A stretch of 64,000 nucleotides of DNA, taken from IMG/VR virus record IMGVR_UViG_3300017605_000342, positions 96,875 through 160,874 of that record. One strand, written 5' to 3'. The DNA is from a virus. The notes below the pieces were generated by a model. That model saw only the letters and a list, made by a program, of their open reading frames with translations, searched no databases and was not told the origin of the DNA. Positions 9,495 through 18,435 of the stretch are shown here, piece after piece; positions within the stretch are counted from its first letter, which is position 1; each line of letters starts with the position of its first letter. A program made the translations under genes and the position numbers.

Positions 9495-9797
9495 TTAACT
9501 AGGTTCACCCTTTCTCGGTGGCTTAGCCCCAAGAGCTTTATTAATGATTTCAACAGTCTTGGCAGCTTTTTCGTTAGATGTTGTTTTCGGTGTGTTATAA
9601 TCTTCTACAATTTCTATAGCTTTTTTTAACTTTTCCGAATCAATCTCAAGTTTTTTTGATAAGTTTGCTTGCTCAGCTATCAGTTTTTCTGCTGCTGCCT
9701 GTACTTCTACAAAAGGAGTTGTATTAATTGGAATAGCCGCTTGCTGTATCATCACTCCTACAAGATTTCCATTACCATCGTTGATATACTCGATCAT
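9495..9797 (-). CDS. Small coiled-coil protein downstream of the capsid gene
   Basis: 100 residues, MIEYINDGNGNLVGVMIQQA. The middle is strongly coiled-coil (AAAEKLIAEQANLSKKLEIDSEKLKKAIEIVEDY), ending in a basic tail PPRKGEPS. It overlaps the preceding membrane-protein gene by four bases (ATGA), so the two are translationally coupled. Function unknown. Confidence 0.65.
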   Translation of the reverse strand: MIEYINDGNGNLVGVMIQQAAIPINTTPFVEVQAAAEKLIAEQANLSKKLEIDSEKLKKAIEIVEDYNTPKTTSNEKAAKTVEIINKALGAKPPRKGEPS

Positions 9798-10003
9798 AGG
9801 GTTCTTTCAGCAACACCTTCTGCTTTGCCTTCTGAATGAGAAAGTTTTTTAGTTACTTCCAGCAATTGTGTCAGACGGCTATTCAATGAAAGTTCAATTT
9901 TCTGAATGTCATTAGCTGTTCTTCGTTGTGCCAGCAGCGTAAGGATGTTAGTCAAAAAAACAGTCAGTATTCCTATCAGTGTTACAAAACTAGATAAATC
10001 CAT
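9794..10003 (-). CDS. Small membrane protein with coiled-coil tail
   Basis: 69 residues. One transmembrane segment (about residues 5-25, SFVTLIGILTVFLTNILTLLA) is followed by a positively charged turn (QRR) and a coiled-coil region. It overlaps the next gene by ATGA. Holin-like in size and topology, but no endolysin is adjacent and single-span small proteins are common in phage head modules, so no lysis role is claimed. Confidence 0.6.
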   Translation of the reverse strand: MDLSSFVTLIGILTVFLTNILTLLAQRRTANDIQKIELSLNSRLTQLLEVTKKLSHSEGKAEGVAERTL

Positions 10004-10021
10004 GATATTACCAATTTGTGG

Positions 10022-10096
10022 TGGTGGAGACGGTGAGAATCGAACTCACCCACGTGCATTGCAAGTGCGCATCGCCCCCTTGGTACATGCGCCCCC
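10022..10096 (-). tRNA. tRNA-Ala(UGC), aberrant D-arm
   Basis: Minus strand. The acceptor stem GGGGGCG/CGTCTCC pairs fully and includes the alanine identity pair G3-U70. A73 and an encoded CCA follow. The T-arm GTGAG-TTCGATT-CTCAC is canonical. Anticodon loop CTTGCAA gives UGC. The D region (CATGTACCAAGGGGGCGAT) does not form a normal D-stem. Instead GCGCAT (bases 6-11) could pair with ATGCGC, which overlaps the anticodon stem. Flanks CCAATTT and AAATTGG could extend the acceptor stem. It lies between the capsid gene and the small membrane gene. Confidence 0.75.
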
Positions 10097-10165
10097 ACTG
10101 AAAAATTGGGTGAGGCTAACTGCTCATCATTATAACGCGACTCGCTCGTTGCCCCACCCTCTTCC

Positions 10166-11089
10166 TTAACGACTATTTACGCGTACAACAAGGATAGACT
10201 TGTTGTCTTCTGCAACTACACCACCAGTTGCATCGCTGTATCCGTACAAGTGTGGAGCGAAGTGAACCGACGCAGAGATCACATCAGAGAACTTCAATGT
10301 GTTACGGTCGAATTCAACCTGCACTTCACGCTGGTAGAACAACGCCAACGCATCCGGTGCTACTAGATAAGTCTTGTACTGCTGGATAGCAGATACAGTG
10401 TTACTTGTTACCAAGTCAGAAACGTGGATTTTTAGACCAGCAATCATAGGTAGCACGCCACCAACGATCACGTTGTCATTTCCAGACTTCCCGATCTGGT
10501 ACTGATTCTGAACTGCACCAGTCTGTAGCAGGTCACCGTACACCTTTGAGTGCATGATGATCCAACCACCCTGAAGCAATCGGCTGTGATTATCTCCCAG
10601 CTTGCGGGTCATAGCGCGGATAATAGCGTTCTGATCCATAGTACCGTTTGCGTTTGTCTGATCAGCCACAAGGTTCTGATCAAAGTTGTTGGGTGTTAGA
10701 TCCAACTGACCTACCAGCTTAGCATCGATATACTCTGCTGCACGACGAGCAATCTGGTTGGCAATTTCTTCCACAGGGCTAGCCTTAGAAACCAAGCTAG
10801 CTGTGTCGGCGACTTCCCATGATCCACCACCACGTACCACTGTAGCGGTTTCGCTATGTGTAGTGATGTTGTTGGGGGTTAGCGCCACACCTTCAACTAG
10901 GTCCGAAAACCCAGTCATACGGTTCCATGCAGGAATCTTGAAGATTGTTCCGGGGCTTCCCAAAGGAAACTCACCGTTAACCCGAACAAGATTTGTGTTG
11001 CCAAGTACCAGATGGTCTGGAAACTTAGCAGACACCTGGTCTGCAAGAACCTCCGGGTTGATGATGTTAGCAATTTGTGTTAATGCCAT
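10166..11089 (-). CDS. Major capsid protein (HK97 fold, A118-like coat family)
   Basis: 307 residues, starting MALTQIANIINPEVLADQVSAKF, the typical 'LT.la.lInPEvmad.i..k' opening of A118-type coat proteins. Then comes an E-loop-like region (PLGSPGTIFKIPAWN ... VVRGGGSWEVADTASLV), the long spine helix (EEIANQIARRAAEYIDAKLV) and a C-terminal P-domain-like part with IIMHSKVYGDLLQTG, ending ILVVRVNSR. It follows the scaffold gene. A separate 166-residue gene at 54548 resembles pieces of this protein. Confidence 0.85.
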   Translation of the reverse strand: MALTQIANIINPEVLADQVSAKFPDHLVLGNTNLVRVNGEFPLGSPGTIFKIPAWNRMTGFSDLVEGVALTPNNITTHSETATVVRGGGSWEVADTASLVSKASPVEEIANQIARRAAEYIDAKLVGQLDLTPNNFDQNLVADQTNANGTMDQNAIIRAMTRKLGDNHSRLLQGGWIIMHSKVYGDLLQTGAVQNQYQIGKSGNDNVIVGGVLPMIAGLKIHVSDLVTSNTVSAIQQYKTYLVAPDALALFYQREVQVEFDRNTLKFSDVISASVHFAPHLYGYSDATGGVVAEDNKSILVVRVNSR

Positions 11090-11168
11090 ATTAGTATGTT
11101 TTTAACTCCTAAATATAAAAATACTCGTACAGAGTAGTACGCATCCGGCAGTTGTTAAACTACCCCTC

Positions 11169-11969
11169 TTAAATTAATTTTTTGTCTTTAGCTTCTTTGC
11201 GCATTGCGTCGTATTTAGCTCTGTCCTTAATAAATAGTTCATTCGCTTTGTTGATATCTGAATTCTTACCAAATACGTCTTCTAGTGCCCAACCCTTGCT
11301 GTTTAGCTTAGACTTAGATTCGCTAGAACCAAATCCTTGCAGCGCATCTGCTTGAACGTGTTGTGGGTTAAGTGTTCCGAACTCAATATATAGCTCGGTA
11401 AGACTCATAGGATCTGTCGTAGAATTAACGCGGGCACCGCCTTGTTCATTAACAACTATAAAATCGTCAAGATCCCTGTCATACTTAACCAAGTCTTCAG
11501 TTAGACGCAAGACCTGCTTTGGATTAATAAATTTGAATTTGCCAATCGCTTCAGACATTACGTTGCGTTTGCGGATCGCAATCATCTCGTGATCCTTAGA
11601 CACCAACGCCTGCTGATGGCGTTCAGCTTCCTTCTTTATTGCGTCTCTGTCGGCCTGAACTACTTTATTAGCTTTCTTTAGTTCTTCAACTTCGTTCTTC
11701 AGAATAATAAGTTCCTCAGAAGCATCCTTCGCTGCCTGAGAACCTTTGGGAGCAGCCTCTACCGCAGCCTTAGCTTCGGTTAGTGCCTGCTGTAATGCCG
11801 TTAGATCTTCCTCTAGCTTCTTATTCTTAGCTTGCAAATCTTTCTGGTGTCGTTGCAAACGTTCTGCAATCTTGTCATCGAAAAGTTTCTGCTGAGCTGG
11901 GGTTAATTTGTTCTCTGCACCGTCGTCTGACGTATTGTCCAACGCCGGATTTGTCGCATCCGTTGCCAT
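11169..11969 (-). CDS. Capsid scaffolding protein
   Basis: 266 residues. Residues 20-140 are highly charged coiled coil (KLTPAQQKLFDDKIAERLQR ... EELIILKNEVEELKKANK), with KFKFINPKQVLRLTED and a C-terminal basic segment (AKYDAMRKEAKDKKLI). This is the GP20-type scaffold layout, and the gene sits immediately before the capsid gene. It should form the internal core and be removed on maturation; no protease gene is adjacent. Confidence 0.8.
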   Translation of the reverse strand: MATDATNPALDNTSDDGAENKLTPAQQKLFDDKIAERLQRHQKDLQAKNKKLEEDLTALQQALTEAKAAVEAAPKGSQAAKDASEELIILKNEVEELKKANKVVQADRDAIKKEAERHQQALVSKDHEMIAIRKRNVMSEAIGKFKFINPKQVLRLTEDLVKYDRDLDDFIVVNEQGGARVNSTTDPMSLTELYIEFGTLNPQHVQADALQGFGSSESKSKLNSKGWALEDVFGKNSDINKANELFIKDRAKYDAMRKEAKDKKLI

Positions 11970-12020
11970 TTTAAAACTCCTTTTTACTTCAACCTAGTTA
12001 TAACGTACTAGTAACCGTGA

Positions 12021-12227
12021 TTAGTTGCGGCTGTCTTGGCCGTCTGGATTTGCTGTAGCGGCTAATTTCTTTTTAGAAATCAACGCCATCGCATCTCCTA
12101 GTTTTCCTACAGTCTTTCCCATCTTAGTAATGTCAGAGGCTGCCTCAGGCTTTTCTCCTGTAGCTGCTCCACCACCACCACGATTGGTAGTTGACTTATA
12201 CTGATTTCCTACTTCGGGTTTTTCCAT
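12021..12227 (-). CDS. Small protein between portal and scaffold
   Basis: 68 residues from the ATG at 12227 (MEKPEVGNQYKST), which lies just past the portal stop (TAATATG). A GTG at 12236 would add three residues. Gly/Lys-rich, low-complexity N-terminus and a short helix (MGKTVGKLGDAMALISKKK). No recognised family. Confidence 0.6.
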   Translation of the reverse strand: MEKPEVGNQYKSTTNRGGGGAATGEKPEAASDITKMGKTVGKLGDAMALISKKKLAATANPDGQDSRN

Positions 12228-12228
12228 A

Positions 12229-13821
12229 TTAATCACTCCGTAACTTATTATTAGGGCCTGTTTTCTGTTTCTCGGATTCCTTCTTTACTTCCGCCATCGT
12301 ACCGGTTTGCTTCGGCTTCTGCTGAGCAGCGGGTGATTTTCCACCAGCCATAACTTCCTCGTGCCATTCTGCAAAATCAAGGCTGTCAATTTCTTTCATG
12401 ACCTTGGCTAGGTCTTCCACAGAAAGCTTACCGTCATGTTCCTTGACTAAACGCTTAAGTTCGGCTTTAGCAAACGTCTCGGAGGGCAACGCCAAGTCCT
12501 TGAACAACATCAAGAGATTCGTCATGGAATCTACAAGGTTCGTTAGTTCGTAATGGTCCTTGTACTTGATCTTGCCTGACCACTTCTTTCCGTTAAATAG
12601 CCACGTTAAGCGGAACAGCTTGTTCTCGGCATCTTCTAACCGCTGTGCCCACGTTGCAATAAAAGGCACGGTGCGGGAAAATGACATCGACTGAGACATA
12701 CCAGAAGATTTCGCTCCGTTAGCTAAATCGCTACGTAAGTCTTGTACAGCCTGCCGAAAAATTTCGTTGATATTACTCTGACGTTCTTCCTGCAAGAACT
12801 TGGCGGGGTCTGCCGGCGGCGTAATGTATTGTGGCGGCTGCCCTCCCTTAGGGAAGTACACAACGTTAGACGTTGATACGTTACCCTGACTTGCATTCTG
12901 CATCGGGAACATCATGTCTTGTTCTTTGGCTAGAATATTAAAACACTGTCTATACAGAAACTCATCGATTAACGATGTAATATTCAAAATCGATCTGTTG
13001 GTGGCTCCAATATCTCGTAAAAAACTATTGCCCATTCCTTTATACTTCTTGCTGTGTTTGTATGCGATGCATACAATCGGTAACTCTTTTATAGGTAGCG
13101 GGCGTTCCTCACGGGACACAATCTCTGGTCGCTTTTCATCAGTGACATCTACTATGGTTACTGTGACGCGATCCAAGAACCACTCACGGTAAACTTCATA
13201 GTACTTTTTACTACCCGATAACTGGTCGTGAGAGATTTCCATCTGAAGTCTCTTCACATAAACGAAGTTACCAAAGTCGTCAGTATCCCAATCAAGTATT
13301 TCGTCTGGAGGTACTATGCACCAATAGGGTCTGATGCCTAACTCTTGGGCACGATAAACAGTGAAGATATCTCCTTCTGCCAATTGAACCAACGGAGTAT
13401 CTACAAAAACAAAAACATGTCCGTAAATACGGCCTAAGTTGGAGACTTCGTGCATAAACCCATCGACCGACGACCCACGTTTATCCACGTCCTTAATGAA
13501 CTCTGAAAACGCCAAGTTGTCTGCTCCACCGTCTCTATCGATAACATCAGAGAAAATGAAGTTTGTGTAAAAGTCAATAGTTAACGCACAGTAATTAAGA
13601 TAATGGGCGCGTTTAATACGGTCGTAATAATCTTCTTCGTTCTCACGCATATGCTTGAAGATGTTGTTTGCAATTGCATCCGCCCCACCTTCATAGCTAT
13701 TAACAAAAAATTCCCACTGAGGTTTATAGATGTCGTAGTACTCGTGAGTACTCCGTAAACGCTCTAGTTCATCCCTCTCAGACTGATTAGGAATATCGAC
13801 GTATGTTACAATGTCTGCCAT
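12229..13821 (-). CDS. Portal protein
   Basis: 530 residues. An N-terminal helical region (HEYYDIYKPQWEFFVNSYEGG) is followed by the portal wing and stem (GRIYGHVFVFVDTPLV ... IRPYWCIVPPDEILDWDTDDFG) and a long clip/crown helix region (NINEIFRQAVQDLRSDLANG). The size and the order portal, scaffold, capsid fit an SPP1 gp6-type dodecameric portal. The ATG overlaps the stop of the glycosyltransferase gene. Confidence 0.8.
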   Translation of the reverse strand: MADIVTYVDIPNQSERDELERLRSTHEYYDIYKPQWEFFVNSYEGGADAIANNIFKHMRENEEDYYDRIKRAHYLNYCALTIDFYTNFIFSDVIDRDGGADNLAFSEFIKDVDKRGSSVDGFMHEVSNLGRIYGHVFVFVDTPLVQLAEGDIFTVYRAQELGIRPYWCIVPPDEILDWDTDDFGNFVYVKRLQMEISHDQLSGSKKYYEVYREWFLDRVTVTIVDVTDEKRPEIVSREERPLPIKELPIVCIAYKHSKKYKGMGNSFLRDIGATNRSILNITSLIDEFLYRQCFNILAKEQDMMFPMQNASQGNVSTSNVVYFPKGGQPPQYITPPADPAKFLQEERQSNINEIFRQAVQDLRSDLANGAKSSGMSQSMSFSRTVPFIATWAQRLEDAENKLFRLTWLFNGKKWSGKIKYKDHYELTNLVDSMTNLLMLFKDLALPSETFAKAELKRLVKEHDGKLSVEDLAKVMKEIDSLDFAEWHEEVMAGGKSPAAQQKPKQTGTMAEVKKESEKQKTGPNNKLRSD

Positions 13822-14777
13822 TATCTATAACTGACCTCGTTCGTTAAGAACCAGTGCAGTTGTTCCTCCAGCGTCTTTAAGCGCCGTAACCGCAGCCACT
13901 CTGTGTAAGGTTTGCTGCGTTCTTTTGCTTCCATCATCAAATCAAACATTGACTTACTTTGTAATGGCTTTGCTTGTTTCTTAAAATGCTCAGCCATGTC
14001 GTACACATATTGATCGGCGGTTTTATCTGCCAAAATGTACGCACAAGAAAATAAGTTCTTGTAAAAGTTCGATGAATGGTGTCTTGCATACCCTCTGCTT
14101 GCTGCTGCCCAGTGGCGGTGTATTGACAGAGGTGACATATACACCTTACCGCCTTGCATCCAAATCGATAAGTCCGTGGATAACTCTTCACCCGCGTAGC
14201 CTTCGAACGCGCTGCATAGATGATACCCACCATACTTTACAAACGACTCTCGCTTAACACTGACTCCACCATGACCCCCAGCGGCGATTGGAAATGGCTT
14301 ATATGGATAATAAGGAACAGCTTCTGCCGAACCCCAAAAATCTCTTTTGAGTTGCAGCTTGTATCCATACAGCACCAAGTCTTTAGGATAGTACTGAGTA
14401 GCTGAATGCAGCATATCTGCGTCTGGCACTCGTTCCCAATCGTGCATCAGTTGCTTAAAGAACCCAGGACAAACCACGATATGGTTGTCAGCGAAAAACA
14501 CGTACTTTCCAGTAGAGTTCTCAAAAGCCCTTGCACGAGCAGCTTGGGGAGTAAGCGGGTTATCTGTATGGTCGTAATACGTTAAAAAATCTGTTGTGCG
14601 CTTCAGTTCACCTATTGTTTGTTTGAGATCAGCGTCGGGCTTTTCACCGTTTGAAACGATGCTAAACTCAAAGTCTAGCTTTGCTTCCTGTAGCTCAAAC
14701 TCGAGAGAATTGATTGTGGCCCACAACAAACCTGCCGGGCCTCTATGTGCTATACATATTGAAATGTCTTTCGTCAC
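13821..14777 (-). CDS. Family 2-type glycosyltransferase
   Basis: 318 residues, GTG start at 14777. A GT-A fold opening (ISICIAHRGPAGLLWATINSLEFEL) leads to a donor-metal region YVFFADNHIVVCPGFF and an acceptor-side segment AAGGHGGVSVKRESFVKYGGYH. These fit an inverting GT2 enzyme using a nucleotide sugar. It is placed just before the portal gene, so the substrate may be virion protein or host surface glycan (inference). A second, unrelated-looking glycosyltransferase is at 28394. Confidence 0.75.
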   Translation of the reverse strand: MTKDISICIAHRGPAGLLWATINSLEFELQEAKLDFEFSIVSNGEKPDADLKQTIGELKRTTDFLTYYDHTDNPLTPQAARARAFENSTGKYVFFADNHIVVCPGFFKQLMHDWERVPDADMLHSATQYYPKDLVLYGYKLQLKRDFWGSAEAVPYYPYKPFPIAAGGHGGVSVKRESFVKYGGYHLCSAFEGYAGEELSTDLSIWMQGGKVYMSPLSIHRHWAAASRGYARHHSSNFYKNLFSCAYILADKTADQYVYDMAEHFKKQAKPLQSKSMFDLMMEAKERSKPYTEWLRLRRLKTLEEQLHWFLTNEVSYR

Positions 14778-14793
14778 ACATCTGCCTTTCCGA

Positions 14794-14839
14794 GGGTATA
14801 TTACCCGATATTTTTATTTTACCACAGTACTAGTACTGT
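14794..14839. promoter_or_regulatory. Two perfect palindromes upstream of the glycosyltransferase gene
   Basis: ACAGTACTAGTACTGT at 14824-14839 is a perfect 16-base palindrome, and GGGTATATTACCC at 14794-14806 is a second one. They sit in the 84-base gap before the GTG of the glycosyltransferase, with an AT-rich stretch between them. They could be operator sites; no promoter hexamers are clear. Confidence 0.4.
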
Positions 14840-14861
14840 TGCTTAATCATACCTGTTAATA

Positions 14862-15200
14862 TTACTCGTTATTCCCAGTACGTACTTTAACTTCTGCCGG
14901 AATTACCCATTTACCTTGAATACCAGATTGTACAGCTACAATCTCTAGTTTATAACCACCACCTAGTGTTGGATTAAAAGTTTCTTGGATAGGTCCTCGA
15001 TACATACCATTACTTGCTACCACGTAAGACAGCGTAATTGCATTGACTTCAGGTACTATGTCTCCGTCTCTGTCTTTAAGGGTAGCAGTCACAGTTGCGG
15101 CGTTGAAATACGACGCGTCATCCAACCCGTCATGGAGTTCGTCGATTTCCACATACATATCATTTTCAATAAATAGTGTTACTTTGGTTGGTATTGCCAT
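14862..15200 (-). CDS. Small beta-rich structural protein
   Basis: 112 residues from the ATG at 15200 (MAIPTKVTLFIENDMYVE), chosen because AAGGGGAC precedes it. It looks like a single Ig- or BppU-like beta-sandwich (VTATLKDRDGDIVPEVNAITLSYV ... GGGYKLEIVAVQSGIQGKWVIPAEVKV). It belongs to the fibre-type gene block upstream. Confidence 0.65.
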   Translation of the reverse strand: MAIPTKVTLFIENDMYVEIDELHDGLDDASYFNAATVTATLKDRDGDIVPEVNAITLSYVVASNGMYRGPIQETFNPTLGGGYKLEIVAVQSGIQGKWVIPAEVKVRTGNNE

Positions 15201-15211
15201 TAAATGTCCCC

Positions 15212-16027
15212 TTAGATGCCTACTACTCTGAACCAATCAGATAGCATATGAGCGCCTGAACTAGATGTTTGCAGGCAGTAGCCTACCTGATCAAAGCTAG
15301 TAATGTACGTCGCAATGGTTTCAGAGTATACCGTTCTCCAGTCCGTCTCCGCACTATCTCCAGACGCTACTCTAAAAACAATGTTTGTACCATCATTCTC
15401 AATAGCTAGCATTGTTCTAGCCGATCTAGTCAGTTCAATGTCGGCAGTCAGTGCGTTCGCGTTGAACGTTGACGAGTCAGTATTTTTCTGAATAAGCACC
15501 TCACCAATATGAGAGGATAGTAGGCATATCAACCTACCATTGCTGTTATTACGCACGAACAACCCACCGTATGTAGCAGACGATCCTACTGGTAGAACAG
15601 TGATTGGTGCGTAATACCTTTTGTTAGTTGGTGACGAAGCTGTTTTGTAAAGATATGCACCACGACCAGAAGTACCGGAAGTAGCAGACATACGTAACAG
15701 GCTGGGTGTCAAATTGTTCACGTCTGCAACTACTACTGAATGGTTATCATAGGTCCACCCAGATGGCGGATCGGCATTGGCACCTTCCCACTCTTCGTCT
15801 TCAGAAGCGTCTCGTCTCGGCCAACCTGGTTGATCTACTGGCCTCCACAACGCCCCAGAAGAATCCTTAAAGTACAGCTTATTGTCCTTACTTAATTTAT
15901 ATAGCTGAGTCGCGCTAGCACCACCCACACTTGGCAAACTTGTCACTTCAATCATGTCATCCTCTTCTGATCTAACTGCATTTGTATAAATAAATGTGTC
16001 GGTGAAATCTATTATAGCTCTAGGCAT
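15212..16027 (-). CDS. LamG-like jelly-roll virion protein
   Basis: 271 residues. A 60-residue N-terminal part (ATQLYKLSKDNKLYFKDSSG) is followed by a concanavalin-like sandwich (PSGWTYDNHSVVVADV ... GGLFVRNNSNGRLICLLSS ... DWRTVYSETIATYITSF) ending DWFRVVGI. Probably displayed on the particle for glycan binding. It is directly joined to the next fibre gene without a gap. Confidence 0.6.
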   Translation of the reverse strand: MPRAIIDFTDTFIYTNAVRSEEDDMIEVTSLPSVGGASATQLYKLSKDNKLYFKDSSGALWRPVDQPGWPRRDASEDEEWEGANADPPSGWTYDNHSVVVADVNNLTPSLLRMSATSGTSGRGAYLYKTASSPTNKRYYAPITVLPVGSSATYGGLFVRNNSNGRLICLLSSHIGEVLIQKNTDSSTFNANALTADIELTRSARTMLAIENDGTNIVFRVASGDSAETDWRTVYSETIATYITSFDQVGYCLQTSSSGAHMLSDWFRVVGI

Positions 16028-16861
16028 TTAGTACTCTATAATTTCAAATCTTTTTGAATATGAATAATTGCTAGTATTGATACACTTCGGACTGGCAGTT
16101 ACACCACCCGACAACCACTTGTTTGTGAAATAACTGGTTGCTATGGCTAAGTCCGACCCTTGTCCGTTAAGGTCAACGTTGTACATGGCAACTTCGCCAA
16201 CACGGCCATTGAAGTAAGCACTTCCTGCCGTACCATTCCTACCAAGCATAATGTTTCCGGTAGTTGTGGAAGTTGCTCCACTAGCAACACTAGACTCTGC
16301 CCCGCCATTAATAGCCATGTACAGGTTTGTTCCATTATGTCTAAGCATGACAACATAAGATGTAGCCAAACTGATTGTAGCTTCAACTTTGTCTTCATTC
16401 CCATCCCAGTTATACCCTTGTAAAGTATGAACTCCAGCAACACTCTTAACATGCAAACCAAAAAACTGCCCAGAATCTACAAAAATTCCATCGTTGTTAA
16501 ATGCACTTGCATCCGAACCAACTATTGCCTCAACATAAATAGACAACAAAACTGTTTTGGCACTTGCACTCAAAACATTGGCCAAACTTTTTGGAGTAAC
16601 CCCGGCACTATCGTACAAACCCATTCGGTCATTTGTACCATCAAAATCTAAACATGCCAAAGCCATCAACGGAACAGAAGTTCGGTAAGTCGGTTCGGCA
16701 GACGGGTCTGACAAATACCAAAAAGACAAATCTTTACCGTCATCGTCTTCCCATTCTTCTACAGTTTCCCCATCCACAGCAGAAGTTGAACCTGTCTTGA
16801 TAACGTCGTCATTATTAGATGCATCAAAATGTGCCGTTAAGTTCGTTGTTGGTAAAGGCAT
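16028..16861 (-). CDS. LamG/concanavalin-like virion protein
   Basis: 277 residues. It starts MPLPTTNLTAHFDASNNDDV, and GRVGEVAMYNVDLNGQGSDL near the end is the classic 'i.ev.iYn..Ls...' signature of laminin G-3 domains. Glycan-binding decoration or fibre protein by analogy. Confidence 0.7.
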   Translation of the reverse strand: MPLPTTNLTAHFDASNNDDVIKTGSTSAVDGETVEEWEDDDGKDLSFWYLSDPSAEPTYRTSVPLMALACLDFDGTNDRMGLYDSAGVTPKSLANVLSASAKTVLLSIYVEAIVGSDASAFNNDGIFVDSGQFFGLHVKSVAGVHTLQGYNWDGNEDKVEATISLATSYVVMLRHNGTNLYMAINGGAESSVASGATSTTTGNIMLGRNGTAGSAYFNGRVGEVAMYNVDLNGQGSDLAIATSYFTNKWLSGGVTASPKCINTSNYSYSKRFEIIEY

Positions 16862-16863
16862 AA

Positions 16864-18435
16864 TTAAACTGGAGTTGGCATGTTTGCCCCAATATCACCA
16901 CCATCTGTCGCAGCATTGTGATATGGGCTAATATTAGTTAAACGTAGGTCAGCATATCCAGATAATGTTACAAACCCGACCTCAGCCAAAGTATCAGGAA
17001 AGTAATTACCAGCGGGATAAAATGGTCCCCACCCTTGATCTACGGGAGTTGCAAATACATTCTTAGAAATCACAGAATTTGGAAGATATGTATTGATTGA
17101 CGGAGTACCAGAATTCTGTCCATCGCCTTTAATTCCATATTGATTGTGCTGAACGATGTTATTGGTAAAACGCATTCGCGGACAAGGAGCTGCGCTAAGA
17201 ATCATCGTATCTCCACTATTCAAAATAGTATTGTGGTCGATGTTAATATCTTGATAACCATTAATTAATAGGAATGGATTTACATCAATGTCATAAATCA
17301 AATTTCTTTGAATACATAGTCTTTGAGCGAAATCACTTGGAACGCCACTTTCTGTGTCCTGCCCGAGCATATTAATACCGTTGTACGAATTACGGATCGT
17401 GTTACGTAAAAACGAAACATCACTAACAGTAGCCCAAGGATTTGTACCACTTTGGTTACGTACAGTAAATAGAACCGCGTAGCCAGTCTGAGCATCCGCC
17501 CAACAGTTTTCAACAATATTGTCAGAAACTAGAACTCTCTTGGCGTGTTTAAGTTCCAAGCTATTCTTCACTGTCCAGTGAGTTCCCAAATAACTAGGAT
17601 CGTCTATCTTCCAAGTTAGTGGCTTAAACAATAAATTATTGCGAATCTCAATGTCTGACGGAGTAAGGTTGTGAATAGCTGCATCTGCCCCTCCAAACAA
17701 AACATTCTCACCAGCACCCTCTAGGTAATTGTTAACAATCTTATAGGGGCCTAAACCTGTCCACCCAGCAATAGCTTGAGTATCTGCTCCGACCTCTTTC
17801 CAGTCGGAAACATAAGAGTCAATAACTGCCTGGTGACTTCCTGCAAACATAACCCCGCGTCTCCCGCCATTTACCGAACTACCACGCACGCCACAACGAT
17901 CTAAAATGATGTGGTGCGGAAAATTGTTTGCGTTTGTTTCAGAGCCTGTACCAAGACACACTAATCCACCGTTTGTTGCCGTTGCGCCGGATTTAATGTC
18001 ACAGTTAATAAAACGGTAATGATGTGCTCCTGCTTCTGCTTGGATAGTTGCGGCAGTATTGGCAGTAGCGATCTTAGGAAATCCGGTCAAGTCCCCGGTA
18101 GTAACTCGCGTACCCTCCGTAGTTAACGAAGCAGAACTACGAATATAAATGTAACTACTACCACTCTTAACTGGTAGACTGAAATTTCCAGTATAAACAG
18201 ATCCAGCATTAAGCGTAATTATATCTCCAGGATTTGCAGAGTTTAACGCGGCTTGAAAATCTCCACCATCTCCTACTACAATGGTTGACCCAGAAGGAGT
18301 AACGTACGTTGTATCTATATACACGCGTGGTAATTCTGGATCTGCAAATGGAACTGGCTTAAAATGTTTATGTGTGAATGGAAAATTATAACCAATCATT
18401 TTATTCATCATCCTTACATGCTGCAAGATCAACAT
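16864..18435 (-). CDS. Right-handed parallel beta-helix fibre/tailspike protein
   Basis: 523 residues. The opening 'STIVVGDGGDFQAALNSANPGDIITLNAGSVY' is the pectate-lyase-type first coils, followed by repeated 'IRNNLLFKP / VSDNIVENCW / FLRNTIRNSYNGI / IDHNTILNSG / FTNNIVQHNQYGI' rungs of a beta-helix with Asn ladders. No catalytic triad is obvious. It overlaps the repeat protein gene by 35 bases. Likely a receptor-binding or polysaccharide-degrading virion component. Confidence 0.8.
   Translation of the reverse strand: MLILQHVRMMNKMIGYNFPFTHKHFKPVPFADPELPRVYIDTTYVTPSGSTIVVGDGGDFQAALNSANPGDIITLNAGSVYTGNFSLPVKSGSSYIYIRSSASLTTEGTRVTTGDLTGFPKIATANTAATIQAEAGAHHYRFINCDIKSGATATNGGLVCLGTGSETNANNFPHHIILDRCGVRGSSVNGGRRGVMFAGSHQAVIDSYVSDWKEVGADTQAIAGWTGLGPYKIVNNYLEGAGENVLFGGADAAIHNLTPSDIEIRNNLLFKPLTWKIDDPSYLGTHWTVKNSLELKHAKRVLVSDNIVENCWADAQTGYAVLFTVRNQSGTNPWATVSDVSFLRNTIRNSYNGINMLGQDTESGVPSDFAQRLCIQRNLIYDIDVNPFLLINGYQDINIDHNTILNSGDTMILSAAPCPRMRFTNNIVQHNQYGIKGDGQNSGTPSINTYLPNSVISKNVFATPVDQGWGPFYPAGNYFPDTLAEVGFVTLSGYADLRLTNISPYHNAATDGGDIGANMPTPV

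Noticed and set aside
9794-10003. Holin assignment
   Set aside because: Only one transmembrane segment and no neighbouring endolysin; the topology alone is not enough.
10022-10096. tmRNA fragment
   Set aside because: The length, complete anticodon arm and T-arm spacing fit a tRNA; no tag-coding region is nearby.
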